NCBI RefSeq assembly: GCF_003993775.1 | Contig: NZ_RJRZ01000001.1 | Coordinates: forward strand, 1 to 64,000 | Origin: Frigidibacter oleivorans | Lineage (GTDB): Bacteria > Pseudomonadota > Alphaproteobacteria > Rhodobacterales > Rhodobacteraceae | DNA: 64,000 nt | Direction of reading: 5' to 3' | In this document: in pieces, positions 8,101 through 15,258 of the stretch | Numbering within the stretch: the stretch's first letter is position 1 | Layout of the letters: every line of letters begins with the position of its first letter | Program-made: the position numbers and the translations under genes | Notes under the pieces: model-generated | What the model saw: the letters and a program-made list of their open reading frames with translations, nothing else | Told to the model about the DNA's origin: nothing | Databases searched by the model: none

Positions 8101-8652
8101 ATGACCACCCCGCTGATCCTGCTTGGCCTGTCCCTCGCCGCGCTCGCCGCCGCCGTCGCGATTCCGGGCCTGTCGGACCTCGTGCTGCTGGCCGCGCCCT
8201 CGGCCCTGGCCAGCCTGTGGCTGCTGCTGCGGGCGGCCTTGGGCAAGGACCGCCGGAAATGGATCGTGGTCGACGGCTCGAACGTGATGCACTGGAAGGA
8301 CAACACCCCGCGGATCGAGACGCTGCGCGAGGTTCTGGCCCGGCTGATCCGCCACGGCTATACGCCCGGCGTGGTCTTCGACGCCAATGCCGGCTACCTG
8401 ATCTCGGGGCGGTATCTGGACGACGGGGCGCTGGCGCGGATGCTGGACCTGCCCGCCGACCGGGTGCTGGTGGTGCCGAAGGGCAGCCCGGCCGATCCCG
8501 TGGTGCTGGCCACCGCCCGCGACCTCGGCGCCCGTATCGTCAGCAACGACCGCTTCCGCGATTGGGCCGAGGGTCACCCGGAACTGCAGGAACCGGGCTG
8601 GGTCGTGCGCGGCGACTATCGCGACGGCACGTTGCGGATGGACCTCGGCTGA
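8101..8652 (+). CDS. Membrane-anchored NYN/Zc3h12a-like ribonuclease domain protein
   Basis: A 183-residue protein with two N-terminal hydrophobic helices (about 4-22 and 26-45) followed by a PIN/NYN ribonuclease fold similar to the Regnase-1/Zc3h12a RNase family. Candidate metal-binding acidic residues sit in VVDGSNVMHW (Asp58), VVFDANAG (Asp94), KGSPADP (Asp132) and VSNDRFRDW (Asp150). The domain would act on RNA at the cytoplasmic face of the inner membrane; this is inference from topology. It lies 15 nt after the EI24 gene. Nothing in the sequence indicates the RNA target. No cognate antitoxin-like ORF is adjacent. Confidence 0.8.
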   Translation: MTTPLILLGLSLAALAAAVAIPGLSDLVLLAAPSALASLWLLLRAALGKDRRKWIVVDGSNVMHWKDNTPRIETLREVLARLIRHGYTPGVVFDANAGYLISGRYLDDGALARMLDLPADRVLVVPKGSPADPVVLATARDLGARIVSNDRFRDWAEGHPELQEPGWVVRGDYRDGTLRMDLG

Positions 8653-8663
8653 GCCCCGCGCGG

Positions 8664-8975
8664 TCAGCCGCCGGTGGCGGGGGCCGGCGCGCTGTACCAG
8701 CCGCCGCCCGGCCCCATCCGGTGGAACCAGTCCAGATCCTGCACCGTGACCGCGCCGGACAGGATCACCGCCGCCAGCACCGCCCAGATCCCGGTGGCCC
8801 AGATCGTCGTCAGCCGCGCCTTGCGCCCGACGACCGCCCCCGCCGGGGCCGAGGCCGGCGTGCCCGGCACCACCTCGCCCGCCTCGGCCTGGGTGGTGAA
8901 GCGCAGCGGCAGCACCACGAACAGCGTCATGAACCAGCAGACGGCGTACAGCACGACGGCGGCGGTGATCGTCAT
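8664..8975 (-). CDS. DUF1467 family membrane protein
   Basis: A 103-residue protein with two transmembrane helices (about 5-25 and 58-78). It carries the DUF1467 signature: CWFMTLFVVLPLRF, then QAEAGEVVPGTPASAP between the helices. Function is unknown. In alphaproteobacteria the gene is regularly found after the methylmalonyl-CoA epimerase gene, as here; the two overlap by one base (TGATG), so it is translated as the second gene of a pair. Confidence 0.88.
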   Translation of the reverse strand: MTITAAVVLYAVCWFMTLFVVLPLRFTTQAEAGEVVPGTPASAPAGAVVGRKARLTTIWATGIWAVLAAVILSGAVTVQDLDWFHRMGPGGGWYSAPAPATGG

Positions 8976-9379
8976 CAGACCTGCTCCAGTTCCAGAAGGC
9001 AGCCGTTGAAATCCTTGGGATGCAGGAACAGCACCGGCTTGCCATGCGCCCCGATCTTCGGCGTGCCGTCCCCCAGCACCCGTGCGCCTGCCCCCGTCAG
9101 CCGGTCGCGCGCGGCGAGGATGTCATCGACCTCGTAGCAGATGTGGTGGATGCCGCCGGCCGGGTTCTTGTCGAGAAAGGCCGCGATGGGCGAGCCCTCG
9201 CCCAGGGGATGCAGAAGCTCGATCTTCGTGTTCGGCAGTTCGATGAACACCACCGTCACCCCATGTTCGGGCAGGGGCTGCGGCGCGCCGACCTCGGCCC
9301 CCAGCGGGCCGCGATACTGCTCTGCCGCCGCCGTCAGGTCCGGCACGGCAATGGCGACGTGGTTCAGGCGTCCGATCAT
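8975..9379 (-). CDS. mce: Methylmalonyl-CoA epimerase
   Basis: A 134-residue vicinal-oxygen-chelate enzyme converting (S)- to (R)-methylmalonyl-CoA in propionyl-CoA catabolism or the ethylmalonyl-CoA pathway. Family markers are RLNHVAIAVPDL at the N-terminus, GIHHICYEVDD near 77-87, and FLHPKDFNGCLLELEQV at the end. The predicted metal ligands His7, His78/79 and Glu130 are all present. ATG 9379 is the standard N-terminus; longer in-frame codons upstream are GC-rich noise. No mutase gene is in the window. Confidence 0.93.
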   Translation of the reverse strand: MIGRLNHVAIAVPDLTAAAEQYRGPLGAEVGAPQPLPEHGVTVVFIELPNTKIELLHPLGEGSPIAAFLDKNPAGGIHHICYEVDDILAARDRLTGAGARVLGDGTPKIGAHGKPVLFLHPKDFNGCLLELEQV

Positions 9380-9556
9380 GTTCTCTCTCTCCCCCGGGAC
9401 GGGGGGGTTATCCAACGGCCGGGGCAGGCCGCGCAAGGGGCAGCAGGGTCGCGGCCCCTCTGCCCGGGTCGCGCGGCGTTTACTCGCCGTTAGCCAGCGC
9501 CGCCGCCTACTGCGACTCGCCGCCCCGGCCCGCGCGGCGCCAGCAGAGGAGACCGG

Positions 9557-10291
9557 ATGATGACCGACGACCCCTTCGCCCCGCTCTCGCCGCCCCGGCC
9601 GCAGGGCGACCGGCCCCTCGCCGGCCTGACCGTGCTGCTGGTCGAGGACAGCCGGCTCGCGTCGGAGGCGGTGCGCCTGCTGTGCCTGCGCTCGGGCGCG
9701 CGCATCCGCCGGGCGGATACGTTGAAGGCGGCGCACCGGCATCTGGCGACCTATCGCCCCGCGGCGGTCATCGTCGACATGGGCCTGCCCGACGGGTCGG
9801 GGGTCGAGCTGATCCGCCTGCTGACCGCCCTGCCCCAACCGCCGGCGATCCTCGCCACCTCGGGCGATGACGCGGTGGAGACGGCGGCGCTGGCGGCAGG
9901 GGCCAACGGCTTCCTGCCGAAGCCGGTGGAAAGCCTCGCCACCTTCCAGACGGCGATCCTGTCGGCACTACCGGCGGCGCAGCGTCCGCGCGGGCCGCGC
10001 GAGCTGGACGATGACCGGGTGCAGCCCGATCCGCTGGCCCTGCGCGAGGATCTGGCGCTGGCGGCGGACCTGCTGGCGGGGCGCGGCGCGACCGGCCCGG
10101 AAACCGGCCGCATCGCCTATGTCGCCATGTTCCTGGGCGGGGTCGGGCGCAGCTCGCATGACCTGCAACTGACCCGCGCCGCCGAAACCCTGCGCCGCAA
10201 CCTCGCCCGCGGCGGCCCGGTCGAGGCCGACCTGTCGGGACTGTCCGCCCTGGTCCAGGCGCGGCTTTCGGCCGAGGCGGCGGCGATCTAG
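9557..10291 (+). CDS. Orphan response regulator with C-terminal helical extension
   Basis: A 244-residue protein with a CheY-like receiver at about 23-135. Acidic pocket Glu30-Asp31 (LLVEDS), phosphoacceptor Asp74 (VIVDMGLPDG), the Thr/Ser switch in LATSGDD and Lys122 (LPKPVE) are all present. The C-terminal ~100 residues are helical, have no DNA-binding or catalytic motif I recognise, and contain one exposed His (RSSHDLQL) that is not in an HPt consensus. There is no histidine kinase beside it. AGAGGAGACC precedes ATG 9557. Its stop overlaps the convergent GNAT stop inside CTAG. Confidence 0.82.
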   Translation: MMTDDPFAPLSPPRPQGDRPLAGLTVLLVEDSRLASEAVRLLCLRSGARIRRADTLKAAHRHLATYRPAAVIVDMGLPDGSGVELIRLLTALPQPPAILATSGDDAVETAALAAGANGFLPKPVESLATFQTAILSALPAAQRPRGPRELDDDRVQPDPLALREDLALAADLLAGRGATGPETGRIAYVAMFLGGVGRSSHDLQLTRAAETLRRNLARGGPVEADLSGLSALVQARLSAEAAAI

Positions 10292-11007
10292 CGCAGCTCC
10301 GCCAGCACCGGGTCCGAACTGACCCGCACCAGCGCCGTCAGGTCCGACAGCCGCTCGATCTGCGCGCCCTCGGCGGTGAAGTTGCCGGGGTCCAGCCAGA
10401 CGCGGAACGCCTCGGCCAGCGCCGGCCAGTCCTGATCGGTGATCGCGAACCAGGCGGTGTCGCGGTTGCGGCCCTTGACCACCGCCGCCTGCCGGAACGT
10501 CCCCTCATAGCTGAAGCCCAGCCTCTGCGCCGCCCGCCGCGACGGCAGGTTCAGCGCGTCGCATTTCCATTCATAGCGGCGGTAGCCCGCGGCGAAGGCC
10601 CAGTCCATCATCAGCCACATCGCCTCGGTCGCCGCGCGCCCGCGCTGCAGTTCGGGCGCGAGGTTGATGTGGCCCACCTCGATCGTGCCCTGTGCGGGCG
10701 TGATCCGCAGCCAACTGGCCACCCCGCCCAGATGGCCCGTCGCAAGGTCGCGGATCGCATAGAAGAACGGGTCCGCCTGCCCCGCCATCTCGCGCGCCCA
10801 GCGGTGATAGGTCGCGGCCGAGGCGAAGGGGCCATAGGGCAGGTAATCCCAGATCGCGTCATCGGCGGAATTGGCACGGAACAGGTCGGCGGCATGCGCC
10901 TCGGCATCCAGCCGTTCCAGCCGGGCATGACGCCCCTCCAGCACATCCGGCCCCGGCGCCGCAGGCGGCCTCCATCCCGGCAACAGCTCTCCGAACCTGC
11001 GCTGCAT
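10288..11007 (-). CDS. GNAT family N-acetyltransferase (RimJ/RimL-like)
   Basis: A 239-residue acetyltransferase. The GNAT core runs from the EGRHARLERLDAEAHAADLF strand-helix through GTIEVGHINLAPELQRGRAATEA, which includes the acetyl-CoA pyrophosphate loop (QRGRAATEA), to RRAAQRLGFSYEGTFRQA. This arrangement is typical of the RimJ/RimL type that modifies protein N-termini or small amines. The substrate is unknown. It is convergent with the response-regulator gene and shares the CTAG stop overlap. Nearby genes do not inform the substrate. Confidence 0.87.
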   Translation of the reverse strand: MQRRFGELLPGWRPPAAPGPDVLEGRHARLERLDAEAHAADLFRANSADDAIWDYLPYGPFASAATYHRWAREMAGQADPFFYAIRDLATGHLGGVASWLRITPAQGTIEVGHINLAPELQRGRAATEAMWLMMDWAFAAGYRRYEWKCDALNLPSRRAAQRLGFSYEGTFRQAAVVKGRNRDTAWFAITDQDWPALAEAFRVWLDPGNFTAEGAQIERLSDLTALVRVSSDPVLAELR

Positions 11008-11105
11008 CGTCGACCCCGCTCACCCTGTCGCGGGCGATCCTAGGGCCGAAAAACCGCGCCGTCACGGGGGGATGAGCGACCGGCGCTCCGATCCGGCCGG
11101 GCCGG

Positions 11106-12296
11106 CTACAGCAGCAGGCCCGGGTCCGAGCCCATGTCCAGCCCGGGGAACAGCGTGGCCTCGATCAGCGCCCGGTCGAAACCGAACATCCCCCGCATCG
11201 TCCACCCGGCCCAGGCCCGCACATCCGAGGTGGGCATCAGGTCGCGCCGGTCATAGAGGTCGGCCTCCGCCAGCCCCGGCCATTGCCCGAGGACGCGCCC
11301 GCCCTTCAGCGCGCCGCCCGCCATCAGCATCGCGCCGCCGGTGCCGTGATCGGTGCCCTGGGTGCCGTTCTGCCGGGCGGTGCGGCCGAATTCCGTCATC
11401 GCCAGAACCGCCGTCCTGCCCCAGACCGGCCCCAGATGGTCGCGCAGCGTAACCAGCGTCTCGGCCAGCCGCGCCAGCCCGCCCTTCAGCGCATTGGCCT
11501 GATTGCGATGCGTGTCCCAGCCCCCGATCGAGAAGGTGGCGATCCGCGTCTCGCCCCTCAGCTGCGCCGCCGCGAATTCCGCCAGCCGCAGCGGCTGTGC
11601 ATTGGCATTGGGTCCGATCGATTCCGAGGCATTCGCGGCGCTCAGCTCCACCGCCTGCGCCACCGCCTCGCGGAAGGCGGGATCGTCGTGATACACATGG
11701 TCCAGCAGCCGCACCGCCTGGTCCGAGATCTCCAGCCGCGCGGCGGGCGCCCAGCTGGACGCGGGCGCGGGACCGGCAAGGATGCGCATGTCGTCCGACC
11801 CCACCGCGAAGGCGGTGCGCGAGGTGACGCCCGGCATCGCCTGCAGCATCCGGTTCAGCCAGCCATCGCGCCGCGCCTCGGCCGCGACATCCATGCCGGT
11901 CCCGGCCTCCAGCAGGTCCTGCCCGTCGAAATGGCTGCGCTTGTCACGGTAGGGGGTCGAGGTGGCGTGCACGAAGGCCAGTTCCCCCGCCTGCCACATC
12001 GGCATCAGCGCGGTCAGCCCCGTATGCATGGCGAAGCGGCCGTCGAGGTCCAGCGCCGCCTCCGGGCCCGATCCCGGCGGCAGCGCGAGCCCGGGGCGCA
12101 GCGCGGCGAAGTCCGGGTCGCCCCAGGGCTGCAGGATGTCGAGCCCGTCCGCCGCCCCGCGCAGGATGATCACCACCAGCCGGTTGTCGCCCGGCGCGCC
12201 GGCGAAGGTCGCGGTGGTCAGCCAGGGATGTGCGGCGGCCGAACAGCCGATCAGCGTCGCGCCCTTCAGGAACAGTCGGCGGGTCGTCGGGTCCAT
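11106..12296 (-). CDS. DUF1501 domain protein, predicted Tat substrate
   Basis: A 396-residue exported protein of the DUF1501 (sulfatase-like fold) family. The N-terminus MDPTTRRLFLKGA is a twin-arginine signal. Characteristic segments are VVIILRGAADGLD, the ATSTPYRDKRSHFDGQDLLE block, GGWDTHRNQ, and TEFGRTARQNGTQGTDHG near the C-terminus. Function is unknown; the pair DUF1800-DUF1501 is widespread and presumed to work together in the periplasm. ATG 12296 is 11 nt after the DUF1800 stop and is preceded by GAGGGAGGTTCC. Confidence 0.9.
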   Translation of the reverse strand: MDPTTRRLFLKGATLIGCSAAAHPWLTTATFAGAPGDNRLVVIILRGAADGLDILQPWGDPDFAALRPGLALPPGSGPEAALDLDGRFAMHTGLTALMPMWQAGELAFVHATSTPYRDKRSHFDGQDLLEAGTGMDVAAEARRDGWLNRMLQAMPGVTSRTAFAVGSDDMRILAGPAPASSWAPAARLEISDQAVRLLDHVYHDDPAFREAVAQAVELSAANASESIGPNANAQPLRLAEFAAAQLRGETRIATFSIGGWDTHRNQANALKGGLARLAETLVTLRDHLGPVWGRTAVLAMTEFGRTARQNGTQGTDHGTGGAMLMAGGALKGGRVLGQWPGLAEADLYDRRDLMPTSDVRAWAGWTMRGMFGFDRALIEATLFPGLDMGSDPGLLL

Positions 12297-12307
12297 CGGA
12301 ACCTCCC

Positions 12308-13678
12308 TCAGCGGCGGTTGAATTCGGGCGCGGCCAGCACCAGCCCGATCGCCTCGGGCCGGGTCTCGGCCTTGGGCACGGCCCAGGCGAGCCGGTCGCT
12401 CAGCGCATCCGACAGCGCCGCCTCGGCGAAGGCCATCGGCTCGGGCAGGTCGCCCTTGCGCCAGGCCAGCGCCGCGCCCATCGCCCACTGGATGCGCGCG
12501 GCCAGCCCCTGGGGATGGATCCAGGCCTCGGGCTCCTCGCGCCAGCCGTCGGGGCCGGGCGCCCGCATCCAGGGCTGGCCCATGTCGCGCAGGGGGCCGA
12601 GCAGCCGCCGGCCGGCGGACTTCGGTTCCAGCCCGGCCACCTCGTCGCCGCTGACGCCGAAGGCCCGCAGCCCCGCCACCAGCAGGTCATAGGGCTGGCG
12701 CAGCTTGGCGCCGAGGCCCTGCCAGCTGGCGGGATGATCCAGCAGCGCGGCATAGGTCGGCATCAGCGCGCCGCCCGAGCCGGCATAGGCCGCGGCGACG
12801 TGATCGACCAGCGCCGGGTCCGGATCGTCCGCCACGAAATGCACCGCGAGCTTGCGCGCCAGATGCCGCCCCGTCGCCGGATGCACGGCGAGGTCCGCCA
12901 GCGCCGCATGGATATCCTCGACCCGCGCCGCACCCGCGCCGCCATAGCTGGCCCCCAGCACGGTTTCCGCCCCCGGCTCCGCCCGGGCGGGATCGAAGAT
13001 CCAGCCGGTCTTTTCCGTCCAGCGCAGCCCGGTCAGCAGCAGCGCCATCTGCCGCACATCCGTCTGGCCGTATTCCGCACCTACGCCGAGCGTGTGCAGT
13101 TCCAGCAGTTCGCGGCCGAGGTTCTCGTTCAGGCCGCCCTTGCCCTTCTGCCCCGCCTTCGACCCCGGCCCCAGCGAATTGCTCTGGTCCAGATAGTGCA
13201 GCATCATCGGATGGGTCTCGGCCGCGATCAGCATCTCGGCGAAGCGGCCGGTCAGATGCGGGCGGATCGCCTCGTCGGCGAAGACCTGCAGCATCGGCTG
13301 CATTTCCTGGTTCTTGGCGCGGACGGTGAAATGGTCGAGCCAGAAGGCCATCAGCCGTTCGCGCAGCCCCGCCGGGTCCGCCACCGCCCGGGCGACGGCC
13401 ATCTGCGCGCCGCGTTCCATCGCCAGCCGGCTCTCGGCCTGCATCGCCTTCAGCGCCGCCTGCGCCTCGGGATCGCCGTCCCGCGCCGCGCGGCGGGCGG
13501 CGGTCAGCGCGCGGTGCAGCGACTCGGCCCCGGCAAGGTCCAGCACCGGATAGCGGCGCGCCAGATCGTCGGGCGCCGCCAGCGCAGCCAGCAGCGCCCC
13601 CGCATCGGCCGGGGGGGCATGACCCGGCGCAAGGCCGAAGCCGAAGCGAAGCGCGGCGATGGTCGGGGGCGAGGGCAT
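12308..13678 (-). CDS. DUF1800 family protein
   Basis: A 456-residue protein of the DUF1800 family, first gene of a two-gene unit with the DUF1501 gene. It has the N-terminal RFGFGLAPGHAP motif, the MAFWLDHFTVRAKN block, EMLIAAETHPMMLHYLDQ, and NENLGRELLELHTLGVGAEYGQTDVRQMA. No signal peptide is obvious, so export, if any, would need the Tat partner or a longer N-terminus. The family lacks a known activity. ATG 13678 fits the family start. Confidence 0.9.
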   Translation of the reverse strand: MPSPPTIAALRFGFGLAPGHAPPADAGALLAALAAPDDLARRYPVLDLAGAESLHRALTAARRAARDGDPEAQAALKAMQAESRLAMERGAQMAVARAVADPAGLRERLMAFWLDHFTVRAKNQEMQPMLQVFADEAIRPHLTGRFAEMLIAAETHPMMLHYLDQSNSLGPGSKAGQKGKGGLNENLGRELLELHTLGVGAEYGQTDVRQMALLLTGLRWTEKTGWIFDPARAEPGAETVLGASYGGAGAARVEDIHAALADLAVHPATGRHLARKLAVHFVADDPDPALVDHVAAAYAGSGGALMPTYAALLDHPASWQGLGAKLRQPYDLLVAGLRAFGVSGDEVAGLEPKSAGRRLLGPLRDMGQPWMRAPGPDGWREEPEAWIHPQGLAARIQWAMGAALAWRKGDLPEPMAFAEAALSDALSDRLAWAVPKAETRPEAIGLVLAAPEFNRR

Positions 13679-13840
13679 GGCGGGCCTTCCTGCGCGGCAT
13701 CGTGACGGGAGCCGGGACTCGCGCCCCCGCCCCGCCATTCTACCCGCGTCGCGCCCGACCTGTCCTCACGTTGCAGTGCGGCAAGGCCGGTGCAGCGAAA
13801 ACCGGCCGGTCCGGGGCAGCTTCATCCCGGGTTTACTTTT

Positions 13841-13855
13841 GTTCCGGCATTGTTC
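13841..13855 (+). promoter_or_regulatory. LexA-type box GTTC-N7-GTTC before the MT-A70 methylase
   Basis: GTTC (13841-13844), CGGCATT, GTTC (13852-13855) is an exact match to the direct-repeat LexA operator known from Rhodobacter and other alphaproteobacteria. It lies in the only AT-richer stretch (13830-13860) upstream of the methylase gene, 26 nt before its ATG. That position would let LexA block transcription. An 8-base match can occur by chance in 64 kb, so position is the main support. Confidence 0.45.
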
Positions 13856-13881
13856 AAGGTGCAACCAACCTGCAGCACCAC

Positions 13882-14523
13882 ATGTCGGACATGACCAGCC
13901 AAGCAACGCAAGACCTACGCCGGTTTTTGGGATCCGATCGGTTCGGCTGTGTCCTCGCCGATCCTCCCTGGCGCTTCACTAACCGCACGGGCAAGGTCGC
14001 GCCCGAGCACAAGCGGCTGGCCCGCTATCCCACGATGGATCTGGATGAGATCTGCGCGCTACCGGTGGCGGACTATCTGGATGATCGGGCACATTGTTAC
14101 CTTTGGGTTCCGAACGCGCTTCTGCCCGATGGCTTGCGTGTGCTGTCGGCTTGGGGCTTCGAGTACAAGTCGAACCTGATCTGGCACAAGGAGCGTAAGG
14201 ACGGCGGCTCCGACGGTCGTGGCGTCGGCTTTTACTTTCGTAACGTCACGGAAGTCATTCTGTTCGGCACGCGCGGGAAGAACGCCAGAACGCTGGCAGC
14301 CGGTCGTCGACAGGTCAACTTCATGTCTACCCGCAAGCGCGAACACTCCCGCAAGCCGGACGAGCAATACGATCTAATCGAAGCCTGTTCGTGGGGTCCG
14401 TATCTGGAAATGTTCGGGCGCGGTGTGCGCGAGGGCTGGACTGTATGGGGCAACCAGGCCGACGCCGACTACAAGCCGAGCTGGAAAACCTACGCCTACA
14501 ACTCGTCGCTCGCAGCGGAGTAG
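13882..14523 (+). CDS. MT-A70 family adenine-specific DNA methyltransferase
   Basis: A 213-residue SAM-dependent N6-adenine methylase of the MT-A70 family. The catalytic DPPW tetrad is at 27-30 (CVLADPPWRF). Further conserved parts are ALLPDGLRVLSAWGFEYKSNLIWHK, the FYFRNVTEVILFGTRG strand and the C-terminal ACSWGPYLEMFGRG, then WTVWGN. It is paired tail-to-tail with a BglII/BstYI-type nuclease, so it is most likely the protective methylase of a type II system. ATG 13882 is used; an in-frame start at 13702 would add 60 residues of unlike composition. Codon use is visibly less GC-rich than the neighbours, which points to acquisition by transfer. Confidence 0.85.
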   Translation: MSDMTSQATQDLRRFLGSDRFGCVLADPPWRFTNRTGKVAPEHKRLARYPTMDLDEICALPVADYLDDRAHCYLWVPNALLPDGLRVLSAWGFEYKSNLIWHKERKDGGSDGRGVGFYFRNVTEVILFGTRGKNARTLAAGRRQVNFMSTRKREHSRKPDEQYDLIEACSWGPYLEMFGRGVREGWTVWGNQADADYKPSWKTYAYNSSLAAE

Positions 14524-15254
14524 GGCTGGACGATTCCGTCGGGAAGGCCAACCAGCAGGAGCGGGCACGGATTGCCGACGCCTCGCGCGACGCGCTCCAT
14601 CAGCTTCGCCCAATGCGTCGTCGCCATTCCGAACTTGTCCGCAACGAAAAGCCGCGAAAAGGCTTCCGGGAATGGCGTCCCCTGCCTGACCGCCTTATCC
14701 ACCAGCCCGCTTTGCCGATCCGTTCGCTTCTTGACACCGTGCATGAGCAAATCTTCTGGCTGCTCGACGCGCGCAGCCGCCAGAAAGTCGTGCACGATCC
14801 GGGCAAGCGCGCGCTGAAGCGATGCTCCACGCGTGACGATTATGCCGATGCTGATCACGGACTGCGCATGCAGCCGCTGAAAGTTCTCCAGATCGCGGTC
14901 GAAGAACGGATCCTTGTTGTTCCATTCGATCTCCAACGCGAGCAGACCATTCGGTGCTTGGCGAACATGATCGATTTCGTGAGTTGTCCCCTCTCCGAGC
15001 TTCCGACCGTCGAGCAGAGTCTCGATCCGAAAGTTGTGCTTGCGCCAGCCCATCGCCGCCAGCTGCCGCCGCAGACGCTGGGTTGAGGGCGCCTCACCGC
15101 CGCCCGAGGTTATAATCTCGCGAACGTCGAGACGCATCGTCAACAGGGCGTCAATCAGTTCCGCGGTTTCATCCGCGAAATCGGCGGCGAGAATGGCTTG
15201 GGCATGGTTGCGGGTCGCAACGTCGAAGCCAGCCTCCCTCAACCGATCCAGCAT
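14496..15254 (-). CDS. BglII/BstYI-type restriction endonuclease
   Basis: A 252-residue protein I assign to the BglII/BstYI type II nuclease superfamily. The core is HEIDHV (Asp95), then LALEIEWNNKD (Glu108, Glu110, Lys114) and the helix DRDLENFQRLHA. A GIIVTRG strand follows, and then the late TTHWAKLMERVARGVG and CPLLLVGLPDG segments, an order that parallels BstYI. Recognition sequence cannot be read off. The last 28 bases overlap the 3' end of the methylase gene on the opposite strand. ATG 15254 is 4 nt after the aspS stop with a Shine-Dalgarno inside the aspS end. Base composition is lower in GC than in aspS. Confidence 0.75.
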   Translation of the reverse strand: MLDRLREAGFDVATRNHAQAILAADFADETAELIDALLTMRLDVREIITSGGGEAPSTQRLRRQLAAMGWRKHNFRIETLLDGRKLGEGTTHEIDHVRQAPNGLLALEIEWNNKDPFFDRDLENFQRLHAQSVISIGIIVTRGASLQRALARIVHDFLAAARVEQPEDLLMHGVKKRTDRQSGLVDKAVRQGTPFPEAFSRLFVADKFGMATTHWAKLMERVARGVGNPCPLLLVGLPDGIVQPYSAASDEL

Positions 15255-15258
15255 CCCC

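Noticed and set aside
13702-13881. Upstream extension of the MT-A70 methylase to ATG 13702
   Set aside because: The extra 60 residues are low-complexity, include the promoter and LexA-like box, and are unlike MT-A70 N-termini.
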